A stretch of DNA of 50,247 bases from NCBI GenBank assembly GCA_902778165.1, contig CACYWQ010000015.1, positions 1-50,247 of the forward strand, read 5' to 3'. Below the pieces are notes generated by a model. It had not been told where the DNA came from. It made no database searches and was given only the letters and a program-made list of their open reading frames with translations. The stretch comes from an uncultured Lachnospiraceae bacterium. GTDB lineage: Bacteria; Bacillota; Clostridia; Lachnospirales; Lachnospiraceae. This document shows positions 24,707-33,946 of the stretch, in pieces. The position numbers and the translations under genes are program-made. The first letter of the stretch is position 1. Every line of letters starts with the position of its first letter.

Positions 24707-25667
24707 GACAGACGAAGAATACAGCAAAACAAGGGCATATAAGTTCTTCAGATGGCTAAAAGGACAGACGGATTATACTCCGGATGAGACCGTTATGGAT
24801 ATGGACCTTATGATTCCCATAAGTGATGCCACGGATACGGTCGAGCGAATGAAGGACAGACAGCTTAATATTGACAGCGTATATGATGAGAACTCCAACA
24901 AGATGCTTAGATTCTTTGCGGTGTTATATAGGGTTGTTGCAGTCATGTTCTGTATAGTTCTGGCGGCACTGCTTGTGTACAACGTTTCGTATTTGCCGCC
25001 TGTAGGTGATCCTGACAGACCGACATCCAATGAAGTTCCGGCAAGATATATAGAGAAGGGAATAGAAGAGACCGGAGCCGTTAATATCGTAACGGGAATG
25101 ATCTTGGATTACAGAGCGTTTGATACATTCGGTGAATCCAATGTTCTGTTTGTGGCAACGATCACGGTACTTGTTTTGCTTAGACTTAATAAGAAAAATG
25201 AGAGGAATTCAGAATCAGATGATGCCGCAGACGATCATATATATGAGCCGGGCGATGATCTGATATTGCAGACCGTTGCTAAGTTCTTAGTTCCGATCAT
25301 TATGGTGTTCGGAATATATGTAATTCTGAACGGACATTTATCTCCGGGCGGAGGATTCTCCGGGGGTGCCATAATAGGTGCGGGACTTATCCTGTATCTT
25401 AATGCCTTCGGATTTGAGAAGACAGAGAGGTTTTTCACCGAGAAGACTTATAAGTGGATCAGCTTCTTTGCACTTACGACATATTGTTTGTGCAAGGCTT
25501 ATTCATTCTTCTGCGGTGCGAATCATTTGGACAGTCACATTCCGCTTGGAACACCGGGAGCGATATTATCAAGCGGTTTGATATTGATACTTAATATATG
25601 CGTGGGATTGGTGGTTGCCTGCACCATGTATACATTCTATGTAATGTTCAGAAAAGGAGATTTCTAG
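24693..25667 (+). CDS. mrpB: MbhE-MrpB fusion antiporter subunit
   Basis: 324 residues. A charged N-terminal cytoplasmic segment of about 70 residues is not typical. Residues 70-165 carry an MbhE-like part with two helices and the marker DYRAFDTFGESNVLFVA. Residues about 185-324 are MnhB, with NGHLSPGGGFSGGAIIGAGL and LGTPGAILSSGLILILNI. MbhE plus MnhB fused in one chain corresponds to the end of MrpA joined to MrpB. It overlaps the DUF4040 gene by 14 bases and the mrpC start by one. Confidence 0.88.
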   Translation: MSRRKTDEEYSKTRAYKFFRWLKGQTDYTPDETVMDMDLMIPISDATDTVERMKDRQLNIDSVYDENSNKMLRFFAVLYRVVAVMFCIVLAALLVYNVSYLPPVGDPDRPTSNEVPARYIEKGIEETGAVNIVTGMILDYRAFDTFGESNVLFVATITVLVLLRLNKKNERNSESDDAADDHIYEPGDDLILQTVAKFLVPIIMVFGIYVILNGHLSPGGGFSGGAIIGAGLILYLNAFGFEKTERFFTEKTYKWISFFALTTYCLCKAYSFFCGANHLDSHIPLGTPGAILSSGLILILNICVGLVVACTMYTFYVMFRKGDF

Positions 25668-26041
25668 TGGGACCTTATCTTACAGCCAATTATGCGGAAG
25701 CAACGGCGATGATCATGTTCACAATAGGATTCGCCAATCTTCTGTTACAGAAGAATCTGATTAAGAAGATAATCGGACTTAATATAATGGATTCGTCCGT
25801 ATACTTATTCCTTGCTCTTAAGGGCTATATAACTGGAAGGACGGTTCCTATTGTTGTTGACGGAGTGACAAGTACGGAAGCATATATCAATCCGATTCCG
25901 GCAGGACTCGTGCTTACAGGTATCGTTGTTTCGGTATCTGTTTCAGCTCTTATGCTCTCACTTACAATCAGGTTATACAGAAGATATCAGACTCTTAACT
26001 TGGATGAGATATCAATGCGCCTTAAGAAGGAGGGATTGTGA
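25667..26041 (+). CDS. mrpC: Mrp/Mnh antiporter subunit C (NuoK-like), GTG start
   Basis: 124 residues from GTG 25667. The start is fixed by AAAGGAG at 25653-25659, seven bases before, and by overlap with the mrpB stop (TAGTG). Three helices of the NuoK/MrpC fold: ANYAEATAMIMFTIGFANLL, KIIGLNIMDSSVYLFLALKG and PIPAGLVLTGIVVSVSVSAL. The loop of family members with a conserved D-P-.-P-QALVLT is here NPIPAGLVLT. The stop overlaps the mrpD start. Confidence 0.88.
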   Translation: MGPYLTANYAEATAMIMFTIGFANLLLQKNLIKKIIGLNIMDSSVYLFLALKGYITGRTVPIVVDGVTSTEAYINPIPAGLVLTGIVVSVSVSALMLSLTIRLYRRYQTLNLDEISMRLKKEGL

Positions 26042-27534
26042 TGGAGATGGTTCGCAACATTCCTTTCTTCTCCATAATGCTTGCAATGTTCTCCGGACCG
26101 GTATGTTCGGTTCTTCCGGGCAAGGTTGCCAGAAAGGTCAATGCTGCTGTCATAACAGTAGTCATGATCATGTCGGCTGTATTGTTAAGATATCTGGTTA
26201 TAAACGGCGAGAGTTTTGTATATATGATGGGTCATTTCCCCGCACCCTGGGGTAATGAGATAAGAGCAGGCGTGTTAGAAGCGGGTATGGCCATGTTCTT
26301 CTGCATCATAATGCTTCTGTCTGTGTCCGGAGGAATCAAGAAGTTATATGATGAGGTAGTTGAGAGTAAACATAATCTTTATTATGTACTGGTTGGACTG
26401 ATGTTAAGTTCGCTTCTTGCGCTCGTATATACCAACGATCTGTTTACGGCATATGTATTTGTCGAGATCAATACGATATCAGCCTGCGGACTTATAATGA
26501 TAAGAGAAAACGGAAGAACGATTGAGGCTGCAGTCAGATATATGATCATGAGCCTTATAGGTTCGGCCATGATACTTCTGGGTATATGTGTGCTCTATGA
26601 TATTACGGGTCATTTGCTTATGAGTAATATCAAGGAGTCCGTTGAAGTGCTTGTATCCGGTGGAAGATATCCCGAACCGCTTCTGTGCGTTGTTGCGCTT
26701 ATGAGTGTGGGTCTTGCGATTAAATGTGCGCTCTTCCCGTTCCATGCATGGCTTCCCGATGCATACGGATATTCCACGGTTTCAAGTGCGGCGATATTAT
26801 CAAGCCTTGTTTCAAAGGGATATATCTTCTTACTGATCAAAATAATATACAGAGTGATCGGATTTGACATATACAGAAACAGCGGAGTTATAGATGTGCT
26901 GTTTATCTTCGGTCTGGCCGGAATGATATTCGGATCTGTTAGTGCGATCAGAGAGAATGATATCCGAAGAATGATAGCTTATTCATCCGTGGCACAGATC
27001 GGATATATCTTCATGGGAATAGGAATGGGAACACAGTTCGGTATGGTTGCGGCGATATTCCATATGTTGTCCCACGCATCAACCAAATCGCTTTTGTTTA
27101 TTTCTGCCATAGGTCTTACGGATGTATCGGACGGAAGCAGGAAGTTCGGACCGCTTACCGGCAGCGGATATCGTAACAGAATAGCCGGAATCGCATTTGC
27201 GGTAGGAGCGCTTTCAATGGTAGGTGTCCCGTTATTCTCAGGATTTATAAGCAAGCTTCTGTTTGCTGAAGCGGCCGTTAATCTGACCGGAAGAATGCTT
27301 CCCGTACTTATTGTACTGGGTATAAGTACAATACTTAATGCTATATATTTCATGAAGACGGTTATAAGAATATATACCCCTGTGGATGATTCACCTTATC
27401 CACACGTACATATGAGACAGGTGCCTCTGTATGCAGCGGTATTGGTCGTGTTTGTGATACTTAATGTAACTCTTGGAGTAATGTCAGATTTTATTACGGG
27501 ATTAATCAGTACGGGACTTGAGATGTTCTCATAG
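26041..27534 (+). CDS. mrpD: Mrp antiporter subunit D (NuoN/M-like proton channel)
   Basis: 497 residues from ATG 26041; AAGGAGGG ends six bases upstream, and a GTG at 26038 is possible but too close. About fourteen helices. Key ion-path residues are present: Glu in TAYVFVEINTISACG, Lys in GLAIKCALFPFHAWLPDAYG and the second Lys in SSLVSKGYIFLLIK. SYSSVAQIGYIFMGIG-type block appears as AYSSVAQIGYIFMG. First of four such subunits in a row. Expected to conduct protons in exchange for Na+ or K+. Confidence 0.92.
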   Translation: MEMVRNIPFFSIMLAMFSGPVCSVLPGKVARKVNAAVITVVMIMSAVLLRYLVINGESFVYMMGHFPAPWGNEIRAGVLEAGMAMFFCIIMLLSVSGGIKKLYDEVVESKHNLYYVLVGLMLSSLLALVYTNDLFTAYVFVEINTISACGLIMIRENGRTIEAAVRYMIMSLIGSAMILLGICVLYDITGHLLMSNIKESVEVLVSGGRYPEPLLCVVALMSVGLAIKCALFPFHAWLPDAYGYSTVSSAAILSSLVSKGYIFLLIKIIYRVIGFDIYRNSGVIDVLFIFGLAGMIFGSVSAIRENDIRRMIAYSSVAQIGYIFMGIGMGTQFGMVAAIFHMLSHASTKSLLFISAIGLTDVSDGSRKFGPLTGSGYRNRIAGIAFAVGALSMVGVPLFSGFISKLLFAEAAVNLTGRMLPVLIVLGISTILNAIYFMKTVIRIYTPVDDSPYPHVHMRQVPLYAAVLVVFVILNVTLGVMSDFITGLISTGLEMFS

Positions 27535-27549
27535 TCTAAGCTTAACAAT

Positions 27550-28848
27550 ATGAATGCATTAACTTATTTGCCTGTTGAACTTAATATGGATCCTTTGGGT
27601 GCGATATTTGCCGTACTGACTCTGATAATCTTTATCGGATCGGGTGTGTTCGGCATCGACTACATGAAGGATACGAAGCATAAGAAAGGATATTATATAT
27701 TCTATTTCCTTGCGTTTGGTTCAGAACTAATGTTGTGCGCCGCATCGAATATGATCACATTCTATCTGTTCTATGAGTTGTTGACGCTTCTGTCGGTTCC
27801 CCTCGTTATCCATGACAGGACCAAAGAGGCCAAGATGGCGGCACTTAAATATCTGTTCTATTCGATGTTCGGAGCATACGGCGCTTTATTTGGTATATAT
27901 AACGTTGCCAAATATGCGGACACATTAAGATTTATACCCGGAGGAAGCATCCCCGATCAGGCGTGGTCATCTGATGGCAGAATTCTGCTTATAACGGCTA
28001 TGGCTTTCATTGTGGGATTTGGTGTGAAAGCCGGTATGTGGCCCATGCACGGATGGTTGCCAAGTGCTCATCCCGTGGCTCCTTCTCCGGCATCTTCCGT
28101 ACTGAGTGCATGCATAGTTAAGGCAGGAGTGCTTGGAATAATCAGAAGCTTGTGGTATGTGATGGGCACCGATCATCTTAAAGATACTTCGGTTCAGAGT
28201 GCATTTATGATACTTGCTCTTATTACGGTATTGATGGGCTCGGCTCTTGCATATGCGGAACCTGTACTTAAGAAGAGGCTTGCATATTCAACAATCAGTC
28301 AGTTGTCATATATTCTGTTTGGTCTTGCGGTGGCAATAAGTGATAGGAGCGCGATGGAAGGTGCGATTCTGCATGTATATGCACATGGATTCATTAAGGC
28401 GGCATTATTCCTTACGGCAGGGGCGATAATACATCACACCGGAGTTACCAAAGTAGAGGATATGCGAGGAATAGGACTTAAGATGCCGTTTACGATGACA
28501 TGCTATACCATTGTGTCGCTTGGACTTATCGGAATACCACCTACGGGCGGATTTGCGTCGAAATGGTATCTTGCGATTGCAGCACTTAAATCGGACATAC
28601 CGGTATTCGGATATTTAGGACCGGTGATTCTTCTAATCAGCGCACTGCTTACGGCAGGATATCTGTTAAGGCTCTCGGTGATTGCATTCTTCCCCGGTGC
28701 CGAATACAGACAGGCGCACCCCGATATTAAGAAAGCTGAACCGGGACTTCTTATGACAATACCGATAGCGACCTTTGCGCTTCTGTCGGTTCTGATCGGA
28801 TTGTTCCCTGATGCGCTTATTGGTCTGATAAGGATGATATTTGTATAG
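27550..28848 (+). CDS. MrpD/NuoM-like antiporter subunit, second copy
   Basis: 432 residues, shorter than the usual 490. Conserved residues kept: Glu in FYLFYELLTLLSVPLV, Lys in VGFGVKAGMWPMHGWLPSAH and Lys in SACIVKAGVLGIIRS. The block RLAYSTISQLSYILFGL precedes the later broken helix with HGFIKAALFLTAGAI. The second helix of the D-family is probably trimmed. It lies 15 bases after mrpD. The ribosome site is weak, so translation may rely on coupling. Confidence 0.88.
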   Translation: MNALTYLPVELNMDPLGAIFAVLTLIIFIGSGVFGIDYMKDTKHKKGYYIFYFLAFGSELMLCAASNMITFYLFYELLTLLSVPLVIHDRTKEAKMAALKYLFYSMFGAYGALFGIYNVAKYADTLRFIPGGSIPDQAWSSDGRILLITAMAFIVGFGVKAGMWPMHGWLPSAHPVAPSPASSVLSACIVKAGVLGIIRSLWYVMGTDHLKDTSVQSAFMILALITVLMGSALAYAEPVLKKRLAYSTISQLSYILFGLAVAISDRSAMEGAILHVYAHGFIKAALFLTAGAIIHHTGVTKVEDMRGIGLKMPFTMTCYTIVSLGLIGIPPTGGFASKWYLAIAALKSDIPVFGYLGPVILLISALLTAGYLLRLSVIAFFPGAEYRQAHPDIKKAEPGLLMTIPIATFALLSVLIGLFPDALIGLIRMIFV

Positions 28849-28878
28849 ATTTGGCAATCTATCTGAGGTTAACATAAC

Positions 28879-30342
28879 ATGATTCTGGCAGCAGTAATAC
28901 TTCCTCTTATAGCCGGGGCATCGATTCCCTTGATTAAGTGGAAGAACAAATTGCATATGCATGTATATGACATGATCGCGGTATTAATTACAACGGCTAT
29001 TGTGTGGTATATGATCATTACTCCGGGGGCTGAAGCACTTACGCTTGTTACATTCCCGGGAGATCTGTCCATTGCATTCAGACTTGACAGCCTGAGTATG
29101 GTATTTGCCGGCATGATCTCGTTATTATGGCCGCTTGCCACACTGTATTCTTATGAATACCTTATGCATGATAATCATCAGAACATATTCTTTATGTTCT
29201 ACACGATGACATATGGTGTAACACTTGGTATAGCGATGGCAGCCAATATTCTGACGATGTATTTCTTCTATGAGCTGCTTACGATAGTGACGGTACCTCT
29301 GGTAATGCATACTCTTACCCGTAAAGCGATACTTGCAAGCCGTAAATATATGTATTATTCACTTGGTGGAGCTGCATTTGCCTTCTTAGGAATGATATTC
29401 ATCATAAGTTACGGAAGTACGATTGAATTTAAATTAGGCGGCGTGCTTGATATGGCAAGAGTGGGCAGCAGGACTAATGTGCTTCTGCTTATATATGTAT
29501 TCGCTTTCATGGGATTCGGTGTTAAGGCTGCGGTATGTCCGTTTAACTCATGGCTTCCTGACGCCGGTGTTGCTCCGACTCCTGTTACGGCACTTCTTCA
29601 CGCGGTTGCGGTTGTTAAGTCCGGTGCATTTGCAATAATCAGACTTACATTCTATCTGTTCGGAGCGGATTTTATAAGGGGAACATGGGCCCAGTATGTG
29701 ACTATGTCCGTGGTGATCATAACGATACTCTATGGTTCGGCCAGAGCCGTTAAGGAGACACACATCAAAAGAAGGCTGGCATATTCGACCATCAGTAATC
29801 TCTCTTATATTCTCTTCGGTGTAACGTTACTTACGCCTTATGGAATGGTTGCGGCACTTATACATATGGTTATGCATGCGATTATCAAGATATCCGCATT
29901 CTTCTGTGCTGGAGCAGTAATAGAGAGAAGCAAGCGAGAATATGTATATGAACTTGACGGTTTGGGATATAACATGCCTCAGGTGTTCGGTTTATTTACT
30001 CTCAGTTCACTGGCGCTTATGGGTGTTCCGGGACTCGGAGGATTTATAAGCAAGTGGAATCTTGCACTTGCCGCGATTGATACAGGTAGGCCACTGGCTT
30101 ATGCGGGTGTTGCAGCGCTGCTTGTATCGGCCCTTCTTACGGCCATATACATGCTTACGGTAGTGGCAAGAGCGTTCTTCCCCAAAGGAGATTATGACAT
30201 ACGTGTCAATACAGGTATCAGCGATCCGGGACCACGTATGTTGATACCTCTGTACATATTTGCGATTGCGATGATAGTGTTTGGAATCAACAGCACATAT
30301 CTGATCGATTATTTGATGAGTATTGTCAGCGGTATCGCATAG
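28879..30342 (+). CDS. MrpD/NuoM-like antiporter subunit, third copy
   Basis: 487 residues. Glu in MYFFYELLTIVTVPLV, Lys in MGFGVKAAVCPFNSWLPDAG and Lys in AVAVVKSGAFAIIR are kept. KRRLAYSTISNLSYILFGVT and VMHAIIKISAFFCAGAVIE mark the later half. It resembles the preceding copy more than mrpD (shared ELLT..VPLV block), suggesting tandem duplication within the operon. It begins 30 bases after the previous stop. Confidence 0.88.
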   Translation: MILAAVILPLIAGASIPLIKWKNKLHMHVYDMIAVLITTAIVWYMIITPGAEALTLVTFPGDLSIAFRLDSLSMVFAGMISLLWPLATLYSYEYLMHDNHQNIFFMFYTMTYGVTLGIAMAANILTMYFFYELLTIVTVPLVMHTLTRKAILASRKYMYYSLGGAAFAFLGMIFIISYGSTIEFKLGGVLDMARVGSRTNVLLLIYVFAFMGFGVKAAVCPFNSWLPDAGVAPTPVTALLHAVAVVKSGAFAIIRLTFYLFGADFIRGTWAQYVTMSVVIITILYGSARAVKETHIKRRLAYSTISNLSYILFGVTLLTPYGMVAALIHMVMHAIIKISAFFCAGAVIERSKREYVYELDGLGYNMPQVFGLFTLSSLALMGVPGLGGFISKWNLALAAIDTGRPLAYAGVAALLVSALLTAIYMLTVVARAFFPKGDYDIRVNTGISDPGPRMLIPLYIFAIAMIVFGINSTYLIDYLMSIVSGIA

Positions 30343-30360
30343 AAGCGTTTGGAGTTAATT

Positions 30361-32319
30361 ATGGCGATAGCTTTTTGTTTGGACAATTTCAGATTGATAT
30401 ATGCAGGAATAGCTACATTCATGTGGATAGTAAGCATCATACTCTCTGCAGAGTATATGCAACACTATGAACGTAAAGTAAGATACTATTTCTTTACGGC
30501 ATTGACATATGTCGGTACGATCGGAGTATTACTGTCGGCGGATTTCTATACCCTGTTTATTTTCTTTGAGATAATGTCCCTTGCATCGTATGCATGGGTG
30601 GCGTTTGATGAGCGTAAGGAATCACTTCGCGCAGCGGAGACTTATCTGGCTGTATCCGTAATCGGCGGTCTGGTCATGCTTATGGGAATATTCCTTCTGT
30701 ATGATGTTATGACCGATATGGAGGTTATGACGGATACCTTACGATTCGACAGACTAAGATATCTCTATGATACCTTGAGGCTTACGGGGGATGAGAAGGC
30801 TGCCCGTGAGGTATGGGCTGCAGGAATATGCATGTTGATAGGTTTCGGAGCCAAGGCCGGAGCATTCCCTATCCATATTTGGCTGCCTAAGGCACATCCT
30901 GTTGCACCGGCACCGGCATCCGCATTATTGTCAGGTATGCTTACCAAAACAGGAATCCTAGGCATACTGATGCTGTCAAGATATGTATTTACTCCCGTCT
31001 TCTCGGGATATTCATACTGGCCGATACTCATAATGATAATCGGCGTAATAACAATGGCACTCGGAGCGATTCTTGCTTTGTTCTCGGTTAATATCAAGAG
31101 GACTCTTGCATGTTCTTCGGTATCCCAGATCGGATTCATATTAACCGGTATAGGTATAAGCGATATCGCTATGGATGATATTGCATTAAGCGGAAGCCTG
31201 CTTCATATGGTGGGACATTCGGTATTTAAACTGATACTGTTTAGTGTAGCCGGCGTGATATTTATGAATATACATGAACTTGATCTTAATAAGATCAGGG
31301 GATTCGGAAGAAGAAAGCCTTTGCTTGCCGCGATTTTCGGTATGGGAGCCCTGGGTATAGCAGGTATTCCGGGATTTAACGGTTATGTAAGTAAGACACT
31401 TATACATGAGGGTATAGTCAAACTTAAACAAATGCTTGCTTTTACTGAGAGTGAAGGTGGACAGGCATTGCTTTCCTTTGACATGATCAATGCCGTGGAA
31501 TGGATATTCTTAATAAGCGGAGGATGTACGCTTGCATATATGCTTAAGATATATATGTGTGTATTCATTGAGAAGAATGTCGATTCGGATTTGCAGGAGT
31601 CATATGATGAGCGTAAGCATTATATGAGTCTGCCTGTAGCGGCGGCTCTTACGATATCGGCACTTATCCCGCCGGTTCTGGGACTGAGTGCACCTAAGAG
31701 TATGAACGGTATTGTCACTTTGTGTGCCGATGCACTTAAGATCAATATCAGTTCCGAATATGTGCTTCATAATTACTTCACATGGGAATGTTTAAAGGGC
31801 GGATTAACATCTGTGGCAATAGGCATAATAATCTATGTGGGCATCATAAGAACGGGCATGATGAATGATGATAAGAGCGAGTATAAGGACTACTGGCCTA
31901 AGTGGATGGATCTGGAGAACGTGATTTACAGACCGATCATTCAATATGCGATTCCGTTTGTTCTTACGGTAGTGTGCAGATTCTTAGATAAGTTGATTGA
32001 CGGATCCGTATACAAGTTAAGAAAGACCTTGTTTAAGGATGACAAGGAACAGGAAGAACTTGCCGAAGGTAACAGGCTGACATATATGCTGGGTGTTGCG
32101 GCAGGTAAGATCAACAGGACAAGGCGTAAGATGCTCAAGGCAAGGGGTAAGAAAGTCGGACCTCCGGTTAATTACGTGCACAAATATGCCATGGATTATG
32201 AACGATACCGAGAGAGCAGGACCGTTATTTTCAGAAGTATGTCCTTTGGTCTGATGCTGTTCTGTTTGGGCCTTGTGACAGTCGTGGCATACATTTTGGT
32301 TACCAGATGGTGGCATTGA
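30361..32319 (+). CDS. NuoL/MrpA-like large antiporter subunit, fourth copy
   Basis: 652 residues from ATG 30361 with TGGAG upstream. Glu in LFIFFEIMSLASYAWVA, Lys in IGFGAKAGAFPIHIWLPKAH and Lys in GMLTKTGILGILML are present. After the normal channel domain (to about residue 470) there is a 180-residue extension: one helix near 490, a loop with DYWPKWMDLENVIYRPI, a helix, a basic amphipathic stretch (residues about 555-620) and a final helix. This resembles the lateral arm of NuoL/MbhH-type proteins. Probably the N-terminal MrpA equivalent, placed last. It closes the operon. Confidence 0.87.
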   Translation: MAIAFCLDNFRLIYAGIATFMWIVSIILSAEYMQHYERKVRYYFFTALTYVGTIGVLLSADFYTLFIFFEIMSLASYAWVAFDERKESLRAAETYLAVSVIGGLVMLMGIFLLYDVMTDMEVMTDTLRFDRLRYLYDTLRLTGDEKAAREVWAAGICMLIGFGAKAGAFPIHIWLPKAHPVAPAPASALLSGMLTKTGILGILMLSRYVFTPVFSGYSYWPILIMIIGVITMALGAILALFSVNIKRTLACSSVSQIGFILTGIGISDIAMDDIALSGSLLHMVGHSVFKLILFSVAGVIFMNIHELDLNKIRGFGRRKPLLAAIFGMGALGIAGIPGFNGYVSKTLIHEGIVKLKQMLAFTESEGGQALLSFDMINAVEWIFLISGGCTLAYMLKIYMCVFIEKNVDSDLQESYDERKHYMSLPVAAALTISALIPPVLGLSAPKSMNGIVTLCADALKINISSEYVLHNYFTWECLKGGLTSVAIGIIIYVGIIRTGMMNDDKSEYKDYWPKWMDLENVIYRPIIQYAIPFVLTVVCRFLDKLIDGSVYKLRKTLFKDDKEQEELAEGNRLTYMLGVAAGKINRTRRKMLKARGKKVGPPVNYVHKYAMDYERYRESRTVIFRSMSFGLMLFCLGLVTVVAYILVTRWWH

Positions 32320-32360
32320 TTGATTTGCGGTGAACGGATGTCTTAGTGTTCGCCACGGAC

Positions 32361-32390
32361 GGTGGTACTTAAATACTACCATGTTGTTGT
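32361..32390 (+). terminator. Weak terminator after the antiporter operon
   Basis: GGTGGTA (32361-32367) pairs with TACTACC (32374-32380) around CTTAAA, followed by T-rich ATGTTGTTGT. The U-tract is interrupted, so some read-through into the kinase operon is possible. Confidence 0.45.
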
Positions 32391-32415
32391 AAAAAACAGC
32401 GATTTTTGCTATAAT
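32387..32415 (+). promoter_or_regulatory. Promoter of the signalling gene cluster
   Basis: TTGTAA (32387-32392), 17-base spacer, TATAAT (32410-32415) with an extended TGC just before it. The leader of about 75 bases contains a ten-pair hairpin at 32451-32475 just before the kinase ribosome site. Confidence 0.65.
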
Positions 32416-32450
32416 TATGCTGAGTTTACGAGTTGAACCCGCATGTGGTT

Positions 32451-32475
32451 AGAGGAAGGCAATAAGCTTTCCTCT
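32451..32475 (+). promoter_or_regulatory. Leader hairpin before the first kinase gene
   Basis: AGAGGAAGGC (32451-32460) pairs with GCTTTCCTCT (32466-32475) around loop AATAA, with one G-U pair. It sits between the promoter at 32410 and the start codon at 32499, and is followed by GTTTGTC. It could be an attenuator, RNA stabiliser or regulator-binding element. Confidence 0.45.
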
Positions 32476-32498
32476 GTTTGTCATAGAATGAGGTGTAT

Positions 32499-33929
32499 AT
32501 GAGGCAATTGCTGGATAACAAATCATACCTTCGTAAGATGGCGGACAATCTGTTCGAATTCATAATCGTATTTGCGGATGACGGCGATGTAACTTTCTCC
32601 AATGAGGAAGCTTACAATGTTCTTATGTACAACAATATGGATGATGTCAAGATCACCGATATTTTTCCCACGCTGTTTACAATAGAGAACGGCAAATGTG
32701 TGTGCCGTGAAAATATGGACGGAAGAATGATCTCCGTCAATGCATACAGAAGCAATAATACGTGTTTTGAATCAGAGATAAGAATTCTTGCGGACACAGA
32801 GACTAATAACAGGTTCACGATTGTCGGAAGAGACATATCCGGAAGAGAGAGGATGCTTCGTGAACTCAAGCTTGCCAAGGATAACGGTCAGACACTGGAT
32901 AAGGTCAAGGATGAATTCGTGGCCAATGTTACCCATGAGCTTCGTACTCCCGTTAACGGAATCTTAGGTAACATCAGGGAATTGATGGGCAAGGAGCTCG
33001 ATTCGAATAAGCTCTACACCATGGAGATGATAGAGAAGAGCTGCTCAGATATGAATGCTCTTATTAATAACATTCTGGATTTCTCCAAACTTCAGGCAGG
33101 AAAATTTGAAATTGAGGAGAGGGAGTTCTCTCTTCACGCGATGATAGATTATGTCAGAAGCAACCACATGAATAAGATTCATGAGAAGGGGCTTGATTTC
33201 TTTGTGACTATTTCGCCGGATATTCCGGATAAACTTATCGGTGACGAACTGCGTATTGAGCAGGTGCTTAATAACCTCTTATCCAACGCCACCAAGTTTA
33301 CTACAGTCGGCAAGATTATGCTTGAGGTGGTAACAACCGCAAGAGCGGGAGATAAGATTGAGCTCTTCTTTATGGTTATGGATACCGGTATCGGTATCTC
33401 GGATAAAGACAGGGATAAGTTGTTTAAGGATTTCTCCCAGGTGGATGCATCGATATCAAGGAAGTACGGCGGAACGGGTCTCGGACTTAATATAAGCAAG
33501 AAGCTGGTCAACTTGATGGATGGTGATATCTCGGTTGACAGTATGCCGGGTAAAGGTTCTAATTTTAATTTCTCTTTATGGCTAAGAGTTCCCAAAGAAG
33601 GCGAGAACACATTTGTGGAGGACTTCAAAGTAGATACCGGAGCAATAGCCGACAGACAAATGGAGAGTATAGAGGCAGAACAGACATCCGCATACGGTTC
33701 GCAGGAGAACAGAGAAGAGATTGAGAAGCGAATTATGAAACTTACTCTGTGCGTGGAGATGGATACATGGGAGAAAGCGGAGATGTTTGCCGAGGCTGTT
33801 AAGCAGCTTACGATAGGTGCTCCCAAAGATGTAACGACGGCAGCCTTAAGACTTAAAATGGCAGTTCAGAAAGAGAATAAGGAGAAGACTATAGAAGCAA
33901 TGGAAGCGTTTAAACTTCTGTTGGGGTAA
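32499..33929 (+). CDS. Soluble PAS-domain sensor histidine kinase
   Basis: 476 residues from ATG 32499. No membrane helix. Residues about 10-115 form a PAS-like sensor (FEFIIVFADDGDVTFSNEEA). HisKA with phosphoacceptor His146 in FVANVTHELRTPVNGILGNI. The ATP-binding domain has LNNLLSNATKFTT (N box), DTGIGISDKD (G1) and GGTGLGLNISKKL (G2). No receiver domain. The last 70 residues (TWEKAEMFAEAVKQL ... LRLKMAVQKENKEKTIEAME) are a helical tail not part of the kinase core. First gene of a six-gene signalling run; the next gene encodes a receiver 17 bases on, the probable partner. Confidence 0.92.
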   Translation: MRQLLDNKSYLRKMADNLFEFIIVFADDGDVTFSNEEAYNVLMYNNMDDVKITDIFPTLFTIENGKCVCRENMDGRMISVNAYRSNNTCFESEIRILADTETNNRFTIVGRDISGRERMLRELKLAKDNGQTLDKVKDEFVANVTHELRTPVNGILGNIRELMGKELDSNKLYTMEMIEKSCSDMNALINNILDFSKLQAGKFEIEEREFSLHAMIDYVRSNHMNKIHEKGLDFFVTISPDIPDKLIGDELRIEQVLNNLLSNATKFTTVGKIMLEVVTTARAGDKIELFFMVMDTGIGISDKDRDKLFKDFSQVDASISRKYGGTGLGLNISKKLVNLMDGDISVDSMPGKGSNFNFSLWLRVPKEGENTFVEDFKVDTGAIADRQMESIEAEQTSAYGSQENREEIEKRIMKLTLCVEMDTWEKAEMFAEAVKQLTIGAPKDVTTAALRLKMAVQKENKEKTIEAMEAFKLLLG

Positions 33930-33946
33930 TACTTTAAGGAGGATAT

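Noticed and set aside
33179-33826. A 215-codon minus-strand frame inside the first kinase gene
   Set aside because: It is opposite the conserved HATPase motifs and has Ser/Ile-rich antisense composition and no ribosome site.
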